From Nanobdellota archaeon (GTDB taxonomy: Archaea > Nanobdellota > Nanobdellia > Woesearchaeales > UBA12501), in assembly GCA_018812465.1 (NCBI GenBank), contig JAHJCS010000067.1, positions 1-9,876 of the forward strand: a DNA stretch of 9,876 nucleotides, read 5' to 3'. Shown piece after piece: positions 1-5,943 of this stretch (position 1 is its first letter; every line of letters starts with the position of its first letter). The notes under the pieces were generated by a model, which saw nothing but the letters and a program-made list of their open reading frames with translations, had not been told where the DNA came from and did not search any database. Both the position numbers and the translations under genes were made by a program.

Positions 1-1
1 A

Positions 2-76
2 ATAAACATAAAAGCACAGGACCTTTTGATGGACATGGAGCCTGTTGAGAAGAAAATACAGCTAGAGATAAAATGA
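2..76 (+). CDS. 3' end of an unidentified upstream gene (partial)
   Basis: An open frame enters from the left edge and ends at TGA 74-76, giving 24 visible residues that end in EKKIQLEIK. Its stop overlaps the ATG of the next gene in an ATGA arrangement (73-76), a common sign of operon membership and coupled translation. The visible tail is charged and probably helical or a terminal strand; it has no signal or motif that allows naming. Because it is coupled to the large exported protein, it may belong to the same functional unit, but this is inference. The short length makes chance openness possible; the exact ATGA junction is the main argument that it is real. Confidence 0.6.
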   Translation: MNIKAQDLLMDMEPVEKKIQLEIK

Positions 77-3000
77 GGAATAAGATTACAGCAATGATTA
101 TGATTTTTATAGTTATTTCTATAAATTTTAGCTCTTTTGTCATCGCTCCGGAGGGGGGTGATGCTGGAGAGAGTAATGAGATTGTAATTGATTGGGGCCA
201 CCCTGATGATAATGCTATCCAAACAGCTTTCTTGACAGATCCTCAGTCAGTGATCAGTATATATCCTAATGAGGCTAGGGTTTATTTGAGGGCAAATCCT
301 GGTTTTACTACAAGTGATCCTATTGTTGCTGAGGAGTTCCTGAACAGTGTCTCTTCTTCAGGCCCTATTTCTGATCCTTCTGATATAGCGATAGCTGAGG
401 ATTATGTTTCTTTGTATTATTCTGTTCCTTCTTTTGAGATTAATGGTGATGTGCAGATAAAGAGGGATATTATTATCAGCAATGGTGTTGAGTATAAACT
501 GGATAATCTGGGGAATCTACCTGGTGTAGTAAAGATTGTCTCTCCTGAGAAGCCTACCAAGGGACTTGTCTTTGTGACTGATACAAATACTGAAATCAAT
601 GTTGAGACTGGAGGTGATTTTGAGGGCAAGGACGGGAAATTTTATTTTAATGGAAAGGAGTTAGATTTTAGCGGTTCAAATGACCAGAAGATAACTATCT
701 CGGATAAAGGTGGTGAGCTTAGTGTGTCATGCAAGACAAAGTGCAGTTTTAAGTCAGGAAAGATGGATATTACTCTTGAGCCAGATGGATATTATAAAGA
801 GAAAGGCGGAAAAGCGCAGATTCATTCTGGTTATGTGAATGAGGATGGTTGGAGGATAAATGGCAATGCAAAGTTTTCTGTGAAGGATGGAAAAGTTGAT
901 GGGACAGATCCTATTACAGTCTCTTTTGCGCAGCCTCCTGTTGCAGGTGCAATGAGCAAGGTGTGCTATAATAGCGGAACTCCAGGTCAGAATGGCAAGT
1001 GCGCTGCAGCTCCATTTGAGGTAGCTAATGTGGCTTTCTGCCTTAAGTGTTCTGCTGCTGAATATAACCAATTGGACAAGGCAGTCAGTGATGGTTCTCT
1101 TTCAGGTTATGTTTTCTGGGGAAAGACACCTGATTCCAAAGGCAAGATTGTTGACAGCGCAAGAGCAAGAGGAGATTTCCTTGCTAATTTCAATCACGAT
1201 CTTGTAAGGAGCGAGAATAAGAATCTAAGGTGGGATTTTGTCAATGACAATACGGGCAATAGTCTTAAGTTTGACTATCAAGGAAGTTATACTGATGAAA
1301 GGCTTGGCTCGGTGATGGCTGGAGGCGCCACTCTTGAACTAAAGACAGAAAAAGATGATGCTGGAAGATATAGTGGTGTTCATGTTGAGAGGGAGAGGAT
1401 AGCCCATTCTTTCCTTAAGACAGGTCCTGAACTTATTGAGATGGTAGCAGGAGACGATGTTTATTATAAGACAAATTCTGCTTTCTATACTGATCTCCTT
1501 CTCAATCCTAACAATATTGATTTTGACAAGAGCAAACCTGGTGTGAATGATATTGATCCTGCTTATTTCCTCAGTCTTGTTGTTGACACTAATCTGATGA
1601 CTCATATGGAGCAGGAAATGTCAAATGAGTTTAGCGCTATGTTCCCTGACCTCTTTCAGTCACAGTTTAATGCTTTTGCAGTTAAGTTCAATAATGGTGA
1701 TTATGGTGAAGATGTCCTGAAGGACAGAGGTCCGATTAACATGAACACGCCTCCAATGGATGCTGTTGGAACATTTGCTTCTTTGACAGATTGGCGTCCC
1801 CCTATTCACTTAGAACTTGATAAGGTTCCTGGCTATGGGAATGTTGATATTGCTTTTTACAATGATCCTCTTCAGGTTGATAATAATGAGGCCACATGGC
1901 TGAGCCATGAGACTTTCAAGTATACTAGTGATACTGGGACTGACCAGGTTCCTGTGATAAATCTTTATTTCAGCAAAGGCCAGACAACTGTGATTGAGCA
2001 GAACACTGTGTTAGAGTCAGGGCTTTTCAGGGCTTTCCTTAATATTGATTATTCACAGGAATCATTCCGTATTGCTGACAGCAATGGGCTTAAGGGGGAT
2101 GCAAGGAATAAATTTGTGTCAAATCGTATGAATCAGCTGCATACTGAGCTAGTGCTTGAAGAGAGGTATAAAGAGCTGGCTAATCTTGTTGAGTATGTTG
2201 ATGACAGCAGCTGGATTGGTGTCAAGGCAGCAAAGGAGTGGGGTTTTGGCAGTAGGGAAGAGGCTCTTGCTGAGATAAAGAGCATGAATGGTATGATAAT
2301 TGCTGCTGAAGATATCCAGAAACGGAGAGACAAGGATCCAACTCTGACTCTTGCTCAGATAAGAAGCGAGGCTATGAAGAGCAATGATAAGGACACTCTC
2401 AGGCTGTTCACAGAACCCAGCATAAACATGCAGATGTACAGTGAGAAAATAACTCCTGATGGAGGGAAAGTTGTGATATGGGGCAAGGAGTTCGATCTTT
2501 CAGATCCTCAACAGAGGGCAAATGCAATATCCTATAATCTAATGACTGCTGCTGAGCTGTATCATCAGAGAGGTGATTATGATCAGTCAATGGAATATTA
2601 TGTTGCCATGGTATCTCTCTCGTCTGATGACAAGACTTTTGTTGATGTTGTTTCATTTCTTCCTAAGTCTTTCAAGACAGATGCTCCTGCTGAGAATGAG
2701 TTCTCAGGCTTCATGAGAGCATATGCTGGCTCTCCTAATCTTGATCCAGGCAAGGTTTTGATAGATGGAGAATATTATTATCTTCCTCCAGAGTTGCATG
2801 ATGTGATTGAGGCAAATCCTAACAAAAGAGAGATGATACTCAATATGGTCAAACTGCAGGATGATATGAGGAATGATGAGGGATGGAAGGATACAAAGGA
2901 GTTCATGATTGATTTTATACCAGATGATACTGTTGATGTTGTTTCCAATGTGGCTTTTGAGTTCAAGGGATTGTATTTTGCTGCAAAGACTATAGGCACT

Positions 3001-4017
3001 TCAGCGCTTAAGCTTGCTGCAAAAGAGACCTTCCTCGCTGGAATGAAAGGTGTTGCAGGAGGAACCTTCAAGGCAGCAGCTATAGGTCTTGTCGGAGTCG
3101 GAGGTGTAGGTGGTGCAGAAAAGGAAACTCTGGAACAGTTCGGAAAGAAGATGTTCCCTGATCTTGTTGAAGGCGAGATAGATAATGTGATTAGGCTGTT
3201 TGACAATTCTCTTGATAATGCTGCCAGGACTGCTGATGATGTTGCTGAGACTGCAAGTGATGTTGTTAGAGGCACAGATGATGATTTTTTTAGATGGCTG
3301 GATAACCAGGATGTTGATGAGATAGTTGGGCATGGTGCTGGAAGCTATGGAAGTGAAGGGGGTAGGATATTTGAATCAGGAGTTGTATCTGCTGATGACT
3401 GGAGGAGAACAACTGTGGATTTATTTGAGAATGAGAAGACTGCTCTCATTGATGCCTCAACATCTGATCCTTCTCTATTCCCTGATGATACTGTTATTCA
3501 TATGACATCTACAAAGAATCTTGATGGTATATCCGGCGGAGGATTGCGCATGAGCGATGGAGCAGAGGGGGTTGGAGTCTATACTGGGGCGATTGATTCT
3601 CCTGAGAAATTAGGTTTGTATTCTACTTCAGCAGCTGGAAGAGAAGGTGCAGCTCCTGCAATACTAAGAGTAAATGATGATGGACTCAAATATGTAGATA
3701 CTCCAAATGGAAGAGTATTCAGAGAGGATATACCCCCTGACAGGATAGAATTTTGGGACTCATCTTCCAGCAGTTGGAAACCTGTCTCAGAATGGAGTCC
3801 TGCAGATGATATAGTGCGGCTGCCTTCTGAAGACAGCCTTTCTTTTGCAGGAAGATCCACACCAGAAAGGATTGACTTGATGTTTGAAGATGCTGTCGAG
3901 AATAGTGGGGGAGCTGAAGGAATAATCTCCAAGAAGTACAATAAATATCGTGAACTAGGATATGATGATGCTACTGCTAGGAAGATGGCTGTAGCTGCTT
4001 ATAGGGATATGCAGTGA
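73..4017 (+). CDS. Very large exported protein with C-terminal ART-like (toxin-type) domain
   Basis: This 1314-residue protein begins with a Sec-type signal peptide: MRNK, then a hydrophobic run to about residue 25 (ending VIA), followed by the acidic PEGGDAGES. Residues about 110-290 are rich in short strand-turn units (many G-D/G-K turns), like a beta-solenoid or beta-sandwich. All six cysteines lie between 220 and 326 (C220, C224, C298, C310, C323, C326), which fits disulfides or a metal site outside the cell. Around 820-850 a TPR-like helical pair is visible (AELYHQRGDYDQSMEYY). About 977-1017 is Gly/Ala-rich and hydrophobic. Residues about 1139-1235 resemble an ADP-ribosyltransferase fold: a strand with H1143-x-T-S, a helix ending GGGL (1155-1158), a strand GVY (Y1170), and a late strand R-E-D-I-P-P-D-R-I-E (E1218, E1226). 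I recognise no family for the full length. The start at 73 gives the signal peptide and the ATGA overlap with the gene before it. Confidence 0.85.
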   Translation: MRNKITAMIMIFIVISINFSSFVIAPEGGDAGESNEIVIDWGHPDDNAIQTAFLTDPQSVISIYPNEARVYLRANPGFTTSDPIVAEEFLNSVSSSGPISDPSDIAIAEDYVSLYYSVPSFEINGDVQIKRDIIISNGVEYKLDNLGNLPGVVKIVSPEKPTKGLVFVTDTNTEINVETGGDFEGKDGKFYFNGKELDFSGSNDQKITISDKGGELSVSCKTKCSFKSGKMDITLEPDGYYKEKGGKAQIHSGYVNEDGWRINGNAKFSVKDGKVDGTDPITVSFAQPPVAGAMSKVCYNSGTPGQNGKCAAAPFEVANVAFCLKCSAAEYNQLDKAVSDGSLSGYVFWGKTPDSKGKIVDSARARGDFLANFNHDLVRSENKNLRWDFVNDNTGNSLKFDYQGSYTDERLGSVMAGGATLELKTEKDDAGRYSGVHVERERIAHSFLKTGPELIEMVAGDDVYYKTNSAFYTDLLLNPNNIDFDKSKPGVNDIDPAYFLSLVVDTNLMTHMEQEMSNEFSAMFPDLFQSQFNAFAVKFNNGDYGEDVLKDRGPINMNTPPMDAVGTFASLTDWRPPIHLELDKVPGYGNVDIAFYNDPLQVDNNEATWLSHETFKYTSDTGTDQVPVINLYFSKGQTTVIEQNTVLESGLFRAFLNIDYSQESFRIADSNGLKGDARNKFVSNRMNQLHTELVLEERYKELANLVEYVDDSSWIGVKAAKEWGFGSREEALAEIKSMNGMIIAAEDIQKRRDKDPTLTLAQIRSEAMKSNDKDTLRLFTEPSINMQMYSEKITPDGGKVVIWGKEFDLSDPQQRANAISYNLMTAAELYHQRGDYDQSMEYYVAMVSLSSDDKTFVDVVSFLPKSFKTDAPAENEFSGFMRAYAGSPNLDPGKVLIDGEYYYLPPELHDVIEANPNKREMILNMVKLQDDMRNDEGWKDTKEFMIDFIPDDTVDVVSNVAFEFKGLYFAAKTIGTSALKLAAKETFLAGMKGVAGGTFKAAAIGLVGVGGVGGAEKETLEQFGKKMFPDLVEGEIDNVIRLFDNSLDNAARTADDVAETASDVVRGTDDDFFRWLDNQDVDEIVGHGAGSYGSEGGRIFESGVVSADDWRRTTVDLFENEKTALIDASTSDPSLFPDDTVIHMTSTKNLDGISGGGLRMSDGAEGVGVYTGAIDSPEKLGLYSTSAAGREGAAPAILRVNDDGLKYVDTPNGRVFREDIPPDRIEFWDSSSSSWKPVSEWSPADDIVRLPSEDSLSFAGRSTPERIDLMFEDAVENSGGAEGIISKKYNKYRELGYDDATARKMAVAAYRDMQ
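3487..3777 (+). other. ART-like C-terminal domain of the exported protein
   Basis: Residues about 1139-1235 follow the order expected of DarT/PARP/Tox-ART folds: strand VIHMTS with a His, helix NLDGI, a GGGL turn, strand VGVYTG, a helix with LGLYSTSAAGREG, strand APAILRV, then VFREDIPPDRIEFW. The candidate triad is H1143, Y1170 and E1226 (or E1218). This H-Y-E pattern is known from diphtheria-toxin/PARP-type enzymes. The assignment rests on reading the pattern by eye, so a degenerate or unrelated alpha/beta domain remains possible. About 80 further residues follow, ending in a helical tail (KKYNKYRELGYDDATARKM). Confidence 0.45.
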
Positions 4018-4092
4018 TTATAATAATCTTTGAAAATATCCAGACTTTAATCACATAACCACTTGATAATATTAAAGAGATTTTAAGAACAC
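4018..4092. other. Convergent intergenic gap
   Basis: These 75 AT-rich bases separate the stops of two genes that face each other. No strong hairpin and no T-run longer than four bases is visible in either direction, so I cannot mark a terminator. Confidence 0.5.
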
Positions 4093-5037
4093 CTATCTTT
4101 TATCATAATTTATTGCATAGAAAGGAACCCCTTCTTTCACCATTGTCTCTGTTAGTGCAATAACATTCCTTGGGCTTATTATCTGGCATGGTGATCTTTC
4201 CTGGCTCAGTTCACTCACAATCATAGGCACAAACCCATTTTCTGCCCTCATCTTAGAATAATTTTTGATGGTCTCTATTAGACTGCCTGCTTTTTGGGTC
4301 ATCTCTGCTATTGCCTGCTGTCTATCAGGTGTCTCTTCAACAGCTGTGTCTATCTTCTGCCTGAGTTCCCTGTATTCTTTCTCTGCCATCCTTTGTATTA
4401 TTGCAGCACCGCTTTCATCATCATATTTTATGCTAGCACCTAATGATACTGCTCCTTTGAGAAAATCAAAATCATTTTCGCTTGCCTGATATTCAGGACC
4501 TCTTCCTTCAAGAAGCAGAGTGCTTATTCCCTGACAAATAACATATTGAATTATTTCATTGACCTCTCTGTCAGCTTCATACTTAGGGTCAAAACTGAAG
4601 ACCAGAGCTTTTCTCTGTTTTCCAGTGTCATTAAAAGAATGTATGCTCACAGGATAATCCTCTGATAATCTTCTGCAGGTGTCTTCAAGATCAGCAGGAT
4701 TGATGGGTTCTGATAAATCTATTACTCTTATCTTTTTTTCAGAATTCAATGGAGGCAATGAGCCTCTGAACTCATTTCTTGATTTTGAGGTATTCCTTGC
4801 TTTTGCATACCCAAAATAAGCACTTTTGAATCTGTATAACATTTCTGTTGGAGATGTTCCGTTTACCCTTACATCCCCTAGCACAGAATCATCTGGCAGA
4901 ACTTTCCTAAGAACTTCTCTTGTATGTTCCTCTTCACTCCTGTCAGGCCTTTTTCCTTTGCTATACACACTTGTAAACAGCTGTAGATCACGTATCAAGC
5001 CTTGCAGTTCTTCTCCTGAAATGATTCCTGATGCCAT
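4093..5037 (-). CDS. Hypothetical 314-aa protein, possible degenerate TraB/ChaN-like fold
   Basis: No signal peptide or membrane segment is visible, so it is probably cytoplasmic. Residues 1-100 are helical and basic, with no motif I recognise. From about 102 on, an alpha/beta pattern appears: strand IRVIDLS, strand ALVFSFD (144-150), helix EVNEIIQYVICQG, strand TLLLEGRG (173-180), then LGASIKY (199-205), a long charged helical region (215-262), RAENG (264-268), and a final unit CQIISPRN (284-291) / ALTETMVKEG / VPFYAIN. This order resembles TraB/ChaN/EreA-type proteins, which have a strand ending L-L-E-G and a late G-G-x-H strand followed by a helix and a GISY-like strand. Here the late strand ends in S-P-R-N, so the usual His is missing. 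The resemblance is weak and from memory. A TATA box sits 23-30 bases before the ATG, which supports this start and a leaderless mRNA. Confidence 0.8.
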   Translation of the reverse strand: MASGIISGEELQGLIRDLQLFTSVYSKGKRPDRSEEEHTREVLRKVLPDDSVLGDVRVNGTSPTEMLYRFKSAYFGYAKARNTSKSRNEFRGSLPPLNSEKKIRVIDLSEPINPADLEDTCRRLSEDYPVSIHSFNDTGKQRKALVFSFDPKYEADREVNEIIQYVICQGISTLLLEGRGPEYQASENDFDFLKGAVSLGASIKYDDESGAAIIQRMAEKEYRELRQKIDTAVEETPDRQQAIAEMTQKAGSLIETIKNYSKMRAENGFVPMIVSELSQERSPCQIISPRNVIALTETMVKEGVPFYAINYDKR

Positions 5038-5059
5038 GGGGCATATAATAAAGAACTAG

Positions 5060-5067
5060 TATATAAA
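5060..5067 (-). promoter_or_regulatory. TATA box of the 314-aa gene (leaderless)
   Basis: The minus strand reads TTTATATA here, 23-30 bases before the ATG at 5037. In archaea the TATA box lies about 25-30 bases before the transcription start, so transcription should begin at or next to the ATG. No Shine-Dalgarno sequence is seen before this ATG, which agrees with a leaderless transcript. Confidence 0.65.
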
Positions 5068-5179
5068 CTTTTCTATTATTAATCACTATGAAGTGACAAA
5101 TAAACAATAATAATTATTTATTTTCATATACAAAACCCACAATCCACCAAACCAATATAAACTCTCACTCATCAAAATC

Positions 5180-5187
5180 TTTATATA
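5180..5187 (+). promoter_or_regulatory. TATA box of the SecB-like gene
   Basis: TTTATATA lies 34-41 bases before the ATG at 5221. This predicts a transcription start near 5210 and a leader of about ten bases. It is the same octamer as in the two minus-strand promoters but set about 11 bases further from the start codon. Confidence 0.6.
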
Positions 5188-5208
5188 TCAGGCCCTAATA
5201 CAGCTCTC

Positions 5209-5215
5209 AGGTGAT
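5209..5215 (+). promoter_or_regulatory. Ribosome binding site of the SecB-like gene
   Basis: AGGTGAT matches the complement of the conserved archaeal 16S rRNA tail (ATCACCT) and ends five bases before the ATG at 5221. It supports the chosen start and contrasts with the leaderless genes in this window. Confidence 0.6.
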
Positions 5216-5220
5216 ATATT

Positions 5221-5637
5221 ATGGCAATAGTTGGATTCGGATTCACAAAAATGCTCATTGAGAAGAAAGGAGACATCAAGGGCAAGATAAACATAAACAA
5301 CAACGTCTCAATCACAAATGTCGAAGAGACCAATTTCTCATTCGGCTCTGCAAAGCAGAAAGGCCTCAAAGTCCTATTTGAGTTCAAATCACAATATCAG
5401 CCTGATATTGCTGAGATACTTTTTGAGGGCAATGTGCTCGATCTTGAGGATGAGAAATCAGTTGACGATCTTCTCAAGGGTTGGAAAAAGGACAAGAAGC
5501 TTCCTCCAAAGGTCATGGAGCCTATAATCAACTCAATATTGATGAAATGCAATATCCAAGCATTGATAATGAGCAAGGAGCTTAATCTGCCTCCACCAAT
5601 ACCTCTTCCTAAGGTAGGCACAAAAGCTCAGAAATAA
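5221..5637 (+). CDS. SecB-like conserved archaeal protein (putative chaperone)
   Basis: This 138-residue cytoplasmic protein looks like an archaeal relative of the SecB export chaperone fold. Visible features are an N-terminal strand GFGFTKMLIEKK (5-16), NNVSITNVEE (27-36), a central strand pair KVLFEFKSQYQPDIAEILFEG (50-70), a short helix around DDLLKGW, and a C-terminal helix IINSILMKCNIQALIMSKELN (102-122). It ends in a conserved-looking proline motif LPPPIPLPKV (123-132). In SecB the strand-rich core is likewise followed by a helix and a PP-x-L-x-P segment. I recall similar proteins in nanoarchaeal genomes, but the function is not established there. Length is close to SecB (about 150). 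It has its own TATA box and a good ribosome binding site. An alternative is a conserved archaeal family unrelated to SecB. Confidence 0.8.
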   Translation: MAIVGFGFTKMLIEKKGDIKGKININNNVSITNVEETNFSFGSAKQKGLKVLFEFKSQYQPDIAEILFEGNVLDLEDEKSVDDLLKGWKKDKKLPPKVMEPIINSILMKCNIQALIMSKELNLPPPIPLPKVGTKAQK

Positions 5638-5649
5638 TTCTTAGATTAA

Positions 5650-5655
5650 TTTTTT
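5650..5655 (+). terminator. Oligo-T terminator of the SecB-like gene
   Basis: Six T residues lie 13-18 bases after the stop at 5637. Archaeal RNA polymerase terminates at such T-runs without needing a hairpin. The strong hairpin at 5659-5687 follows rather than precedes it. Confidence 0.4.
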
Positions 5656-5658
5656 ATT

Positions 5659-5687
5659 GAAAATTTCGACTTAAGGGAGAAATTTTC
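5659..5687 (+). repeat. Perfect 9-bp inverted repeat (hairpin 1)
   Basis: GAAAATTTC (5659-5667) is the exact reverse complement of GAAATTTTC (5679-5687), with an 11-base loop. The left arm overlaps ATTTCGAC (5663-5670), which can instead pair perfectly over 8 bp with GTCGAAAT (5714-5721) and enclose the first motif copy. The two foldings exclude each other. Confidence 0.6.
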
Positions 5688-5689
5688 TA

Positions 5690-5721
5690 GGGGTGTAATA
5701 CCCCAACCTTCAGGTCGAAAT
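5690..5721 (+). repeat. Structured motif, copy 1
   Basis: GGGGT (5690-5694) pairs with ACCCC (5700-5704) around loop GTAAT. Directly after it, ACC (5706-5708) pairs with GGT (5713-5715) around loop TTCA. The first 28 bases match copy 2 at 22 positions and all six differences are transitions. One of the changed pairs (third base with thirteenth base) covaries from G-C here to A-T in copy 2, showing that the stem is conserved as structure. Confidence 0.65.
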
Positions 5722-5723
5722 GG

Positions 5724-5742
5724 TGAAAATCAAAGATTTTCA
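5724..5742 (+). repeat. Perfect 8-bp hairpin (hairpin 3)
   Basis: TGAAAATC (5724-5731) and GATTTTCA (5735-5742) are exact reverse complements with an AAA loop. The left arm can also pair with ATTTTCA at 5775-5781, which would enclose the next hairpin. Confidence 0.6.
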
Positions 5743-5744
5743 GC

Positions 5745-5776
5745 ATGCCAAAAATTGCTTTGCAATTTTTGAGCAT
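5745..5776 (+). repeat. Perfect 10-bp hairpin with bulged extension (hairpin 4)
   Basis: CAAAAATTGC (5749-5758) pairs exactly with GCAATTTTTG (5762-5771) around a TTT loop. ATGC (5745-5748) with GCAT (5773-5776) extends the stem past a single bulged A at 5772. It is the longest uninterrupted stem in the region. Confidence 0.65.
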
Positions 5777-5785
5777 TTTCAAGAC

Positions 5786-5863
5786 TAAAAATTCATCTAT
5801 TAAGGCGAGGAGCATAATACTCCAACCTTTAGGTTGGAGATAGCTTCAAGCGGCGAATTTTTA
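5786..5863 (+). repeat. 9-bp inverted repeat enclosing motif copy 2
   Basis: TAAAAATTC (5786-5794) and GAATTTTTA (5855-5863) are exact reverse complements and bracket copy 2. They could close a multi-stem RNA domain or, in DNA, mark the edges of a unit. The T-rich right arm followed by more T-rich sequence could also end transcription. Confidence 0.5.
5809..5840 (+). repeat. Structured motif, copy 2, IS200/IS605-end-like hairpin
   Basis: GGAG (5809-5812) can pair with CTCC (5820-5823), or CTCCAACC (5820-5827) can form a perfect 8-bp hairpin with GGTTGGAG (5832-5839) around loop TTTA; the two share CTCC and exclude each other. A CCTTTAGG core in a hairpin close to the 3' boundary is, from memory, typical of the right ends of IS200/IS605 elements and of omega-RNA 3' scaffolds. 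The hairpin is followed six bases later by TCAA (5846-5849), the right cleavage tetranucleotide I recall for IS608. No transposase or TnpB gene is in the window. Confidence 0.5.
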
Positions 5864-5897
5864 TTATATTTATTTTATATATCCATCTACCACAAAC

Positions 5898-5905
5898 TTT
5901 ATAAG
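5898..5905 (+). promoter_or_regulatory. TATA box of cdc48
   Basis: TTTATAAG lies 39-46 bases before the ATG at 5944. This predicts a start near 5928 and a short leader of about 16 bases that includes the GAGGT ribosome binding site. The box lies outside the hairpin-rich segment, which ends near 5863. Confidence 0.55.
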
Positions 5906-5931
5906 TTCTATGCTTTAGAAAAATGCATTAA

Positions 5932-5936
5932 GAGGT
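5932..5936 (+). promoter_or_regulatory. Ribosome binding site of cdc48
   Basis: GAGGT, complementary to the anti-Shine-Dalgarno ACCTC, ends seven bases before the ATG at 5944 and supports that start. Confidence 0.55.
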
Positions 5937-5943
5937 CTTAAAT

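Larger units (their letters stand above)
5638..5943. other. Hairpin-rich non-coding region between SecB-like gene and cdc48
   Basis: No convincing coding frame is present. From left to right it holds a T-run (5650-5655), a 9-bp perfect hairpin (5659-5687), a first structured motif copy (5690-5721), an 8-bp hairpin (5724-5742), a 10-bp hairpin (5749-5771), a second motif copy (5809-5840) inside a 9-bp inverted repeat (5786-5794 with 5855-5863), an AT-rich stretch, and the cdc48 promoter (5898-5936). This density of perfect stems is far above the other gaps of the window. It may be one structured RNA, a run of repeat units, or the remains of a small mobile element. Confidence 0.75.

Noticed and set aside
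1894..1917. Metalloprotease site at W-L-S-H612-E613 in the exported protein
   Set aside because: H-E is followed by TFKY, not by the xxH needed for HExxH, and no other zinc ligand pattern is evident.
2778..3275. Minus-strand open frame of 165 codons inside the exported-protein gene
   Set aside because: Antisense shadow with Ser/Ala-rich, low-complexity translation and no promoter; the sense frame is a well-formed continuous protein.
5085..5135. AT-rich palindromic stretch (AATAATTATT core) before the SecB-like gene as an origin or terminator
   Set aside because: Low-complexity AT sequence forms such palindromes by chance; no repeated origin-type box or coherent stem was seen.
5659..5863. 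CRISPR array
   Set aside because: Only two imperfect motif copies and no regular spacers of equal length; the other hairpins differ in sequence from one another.
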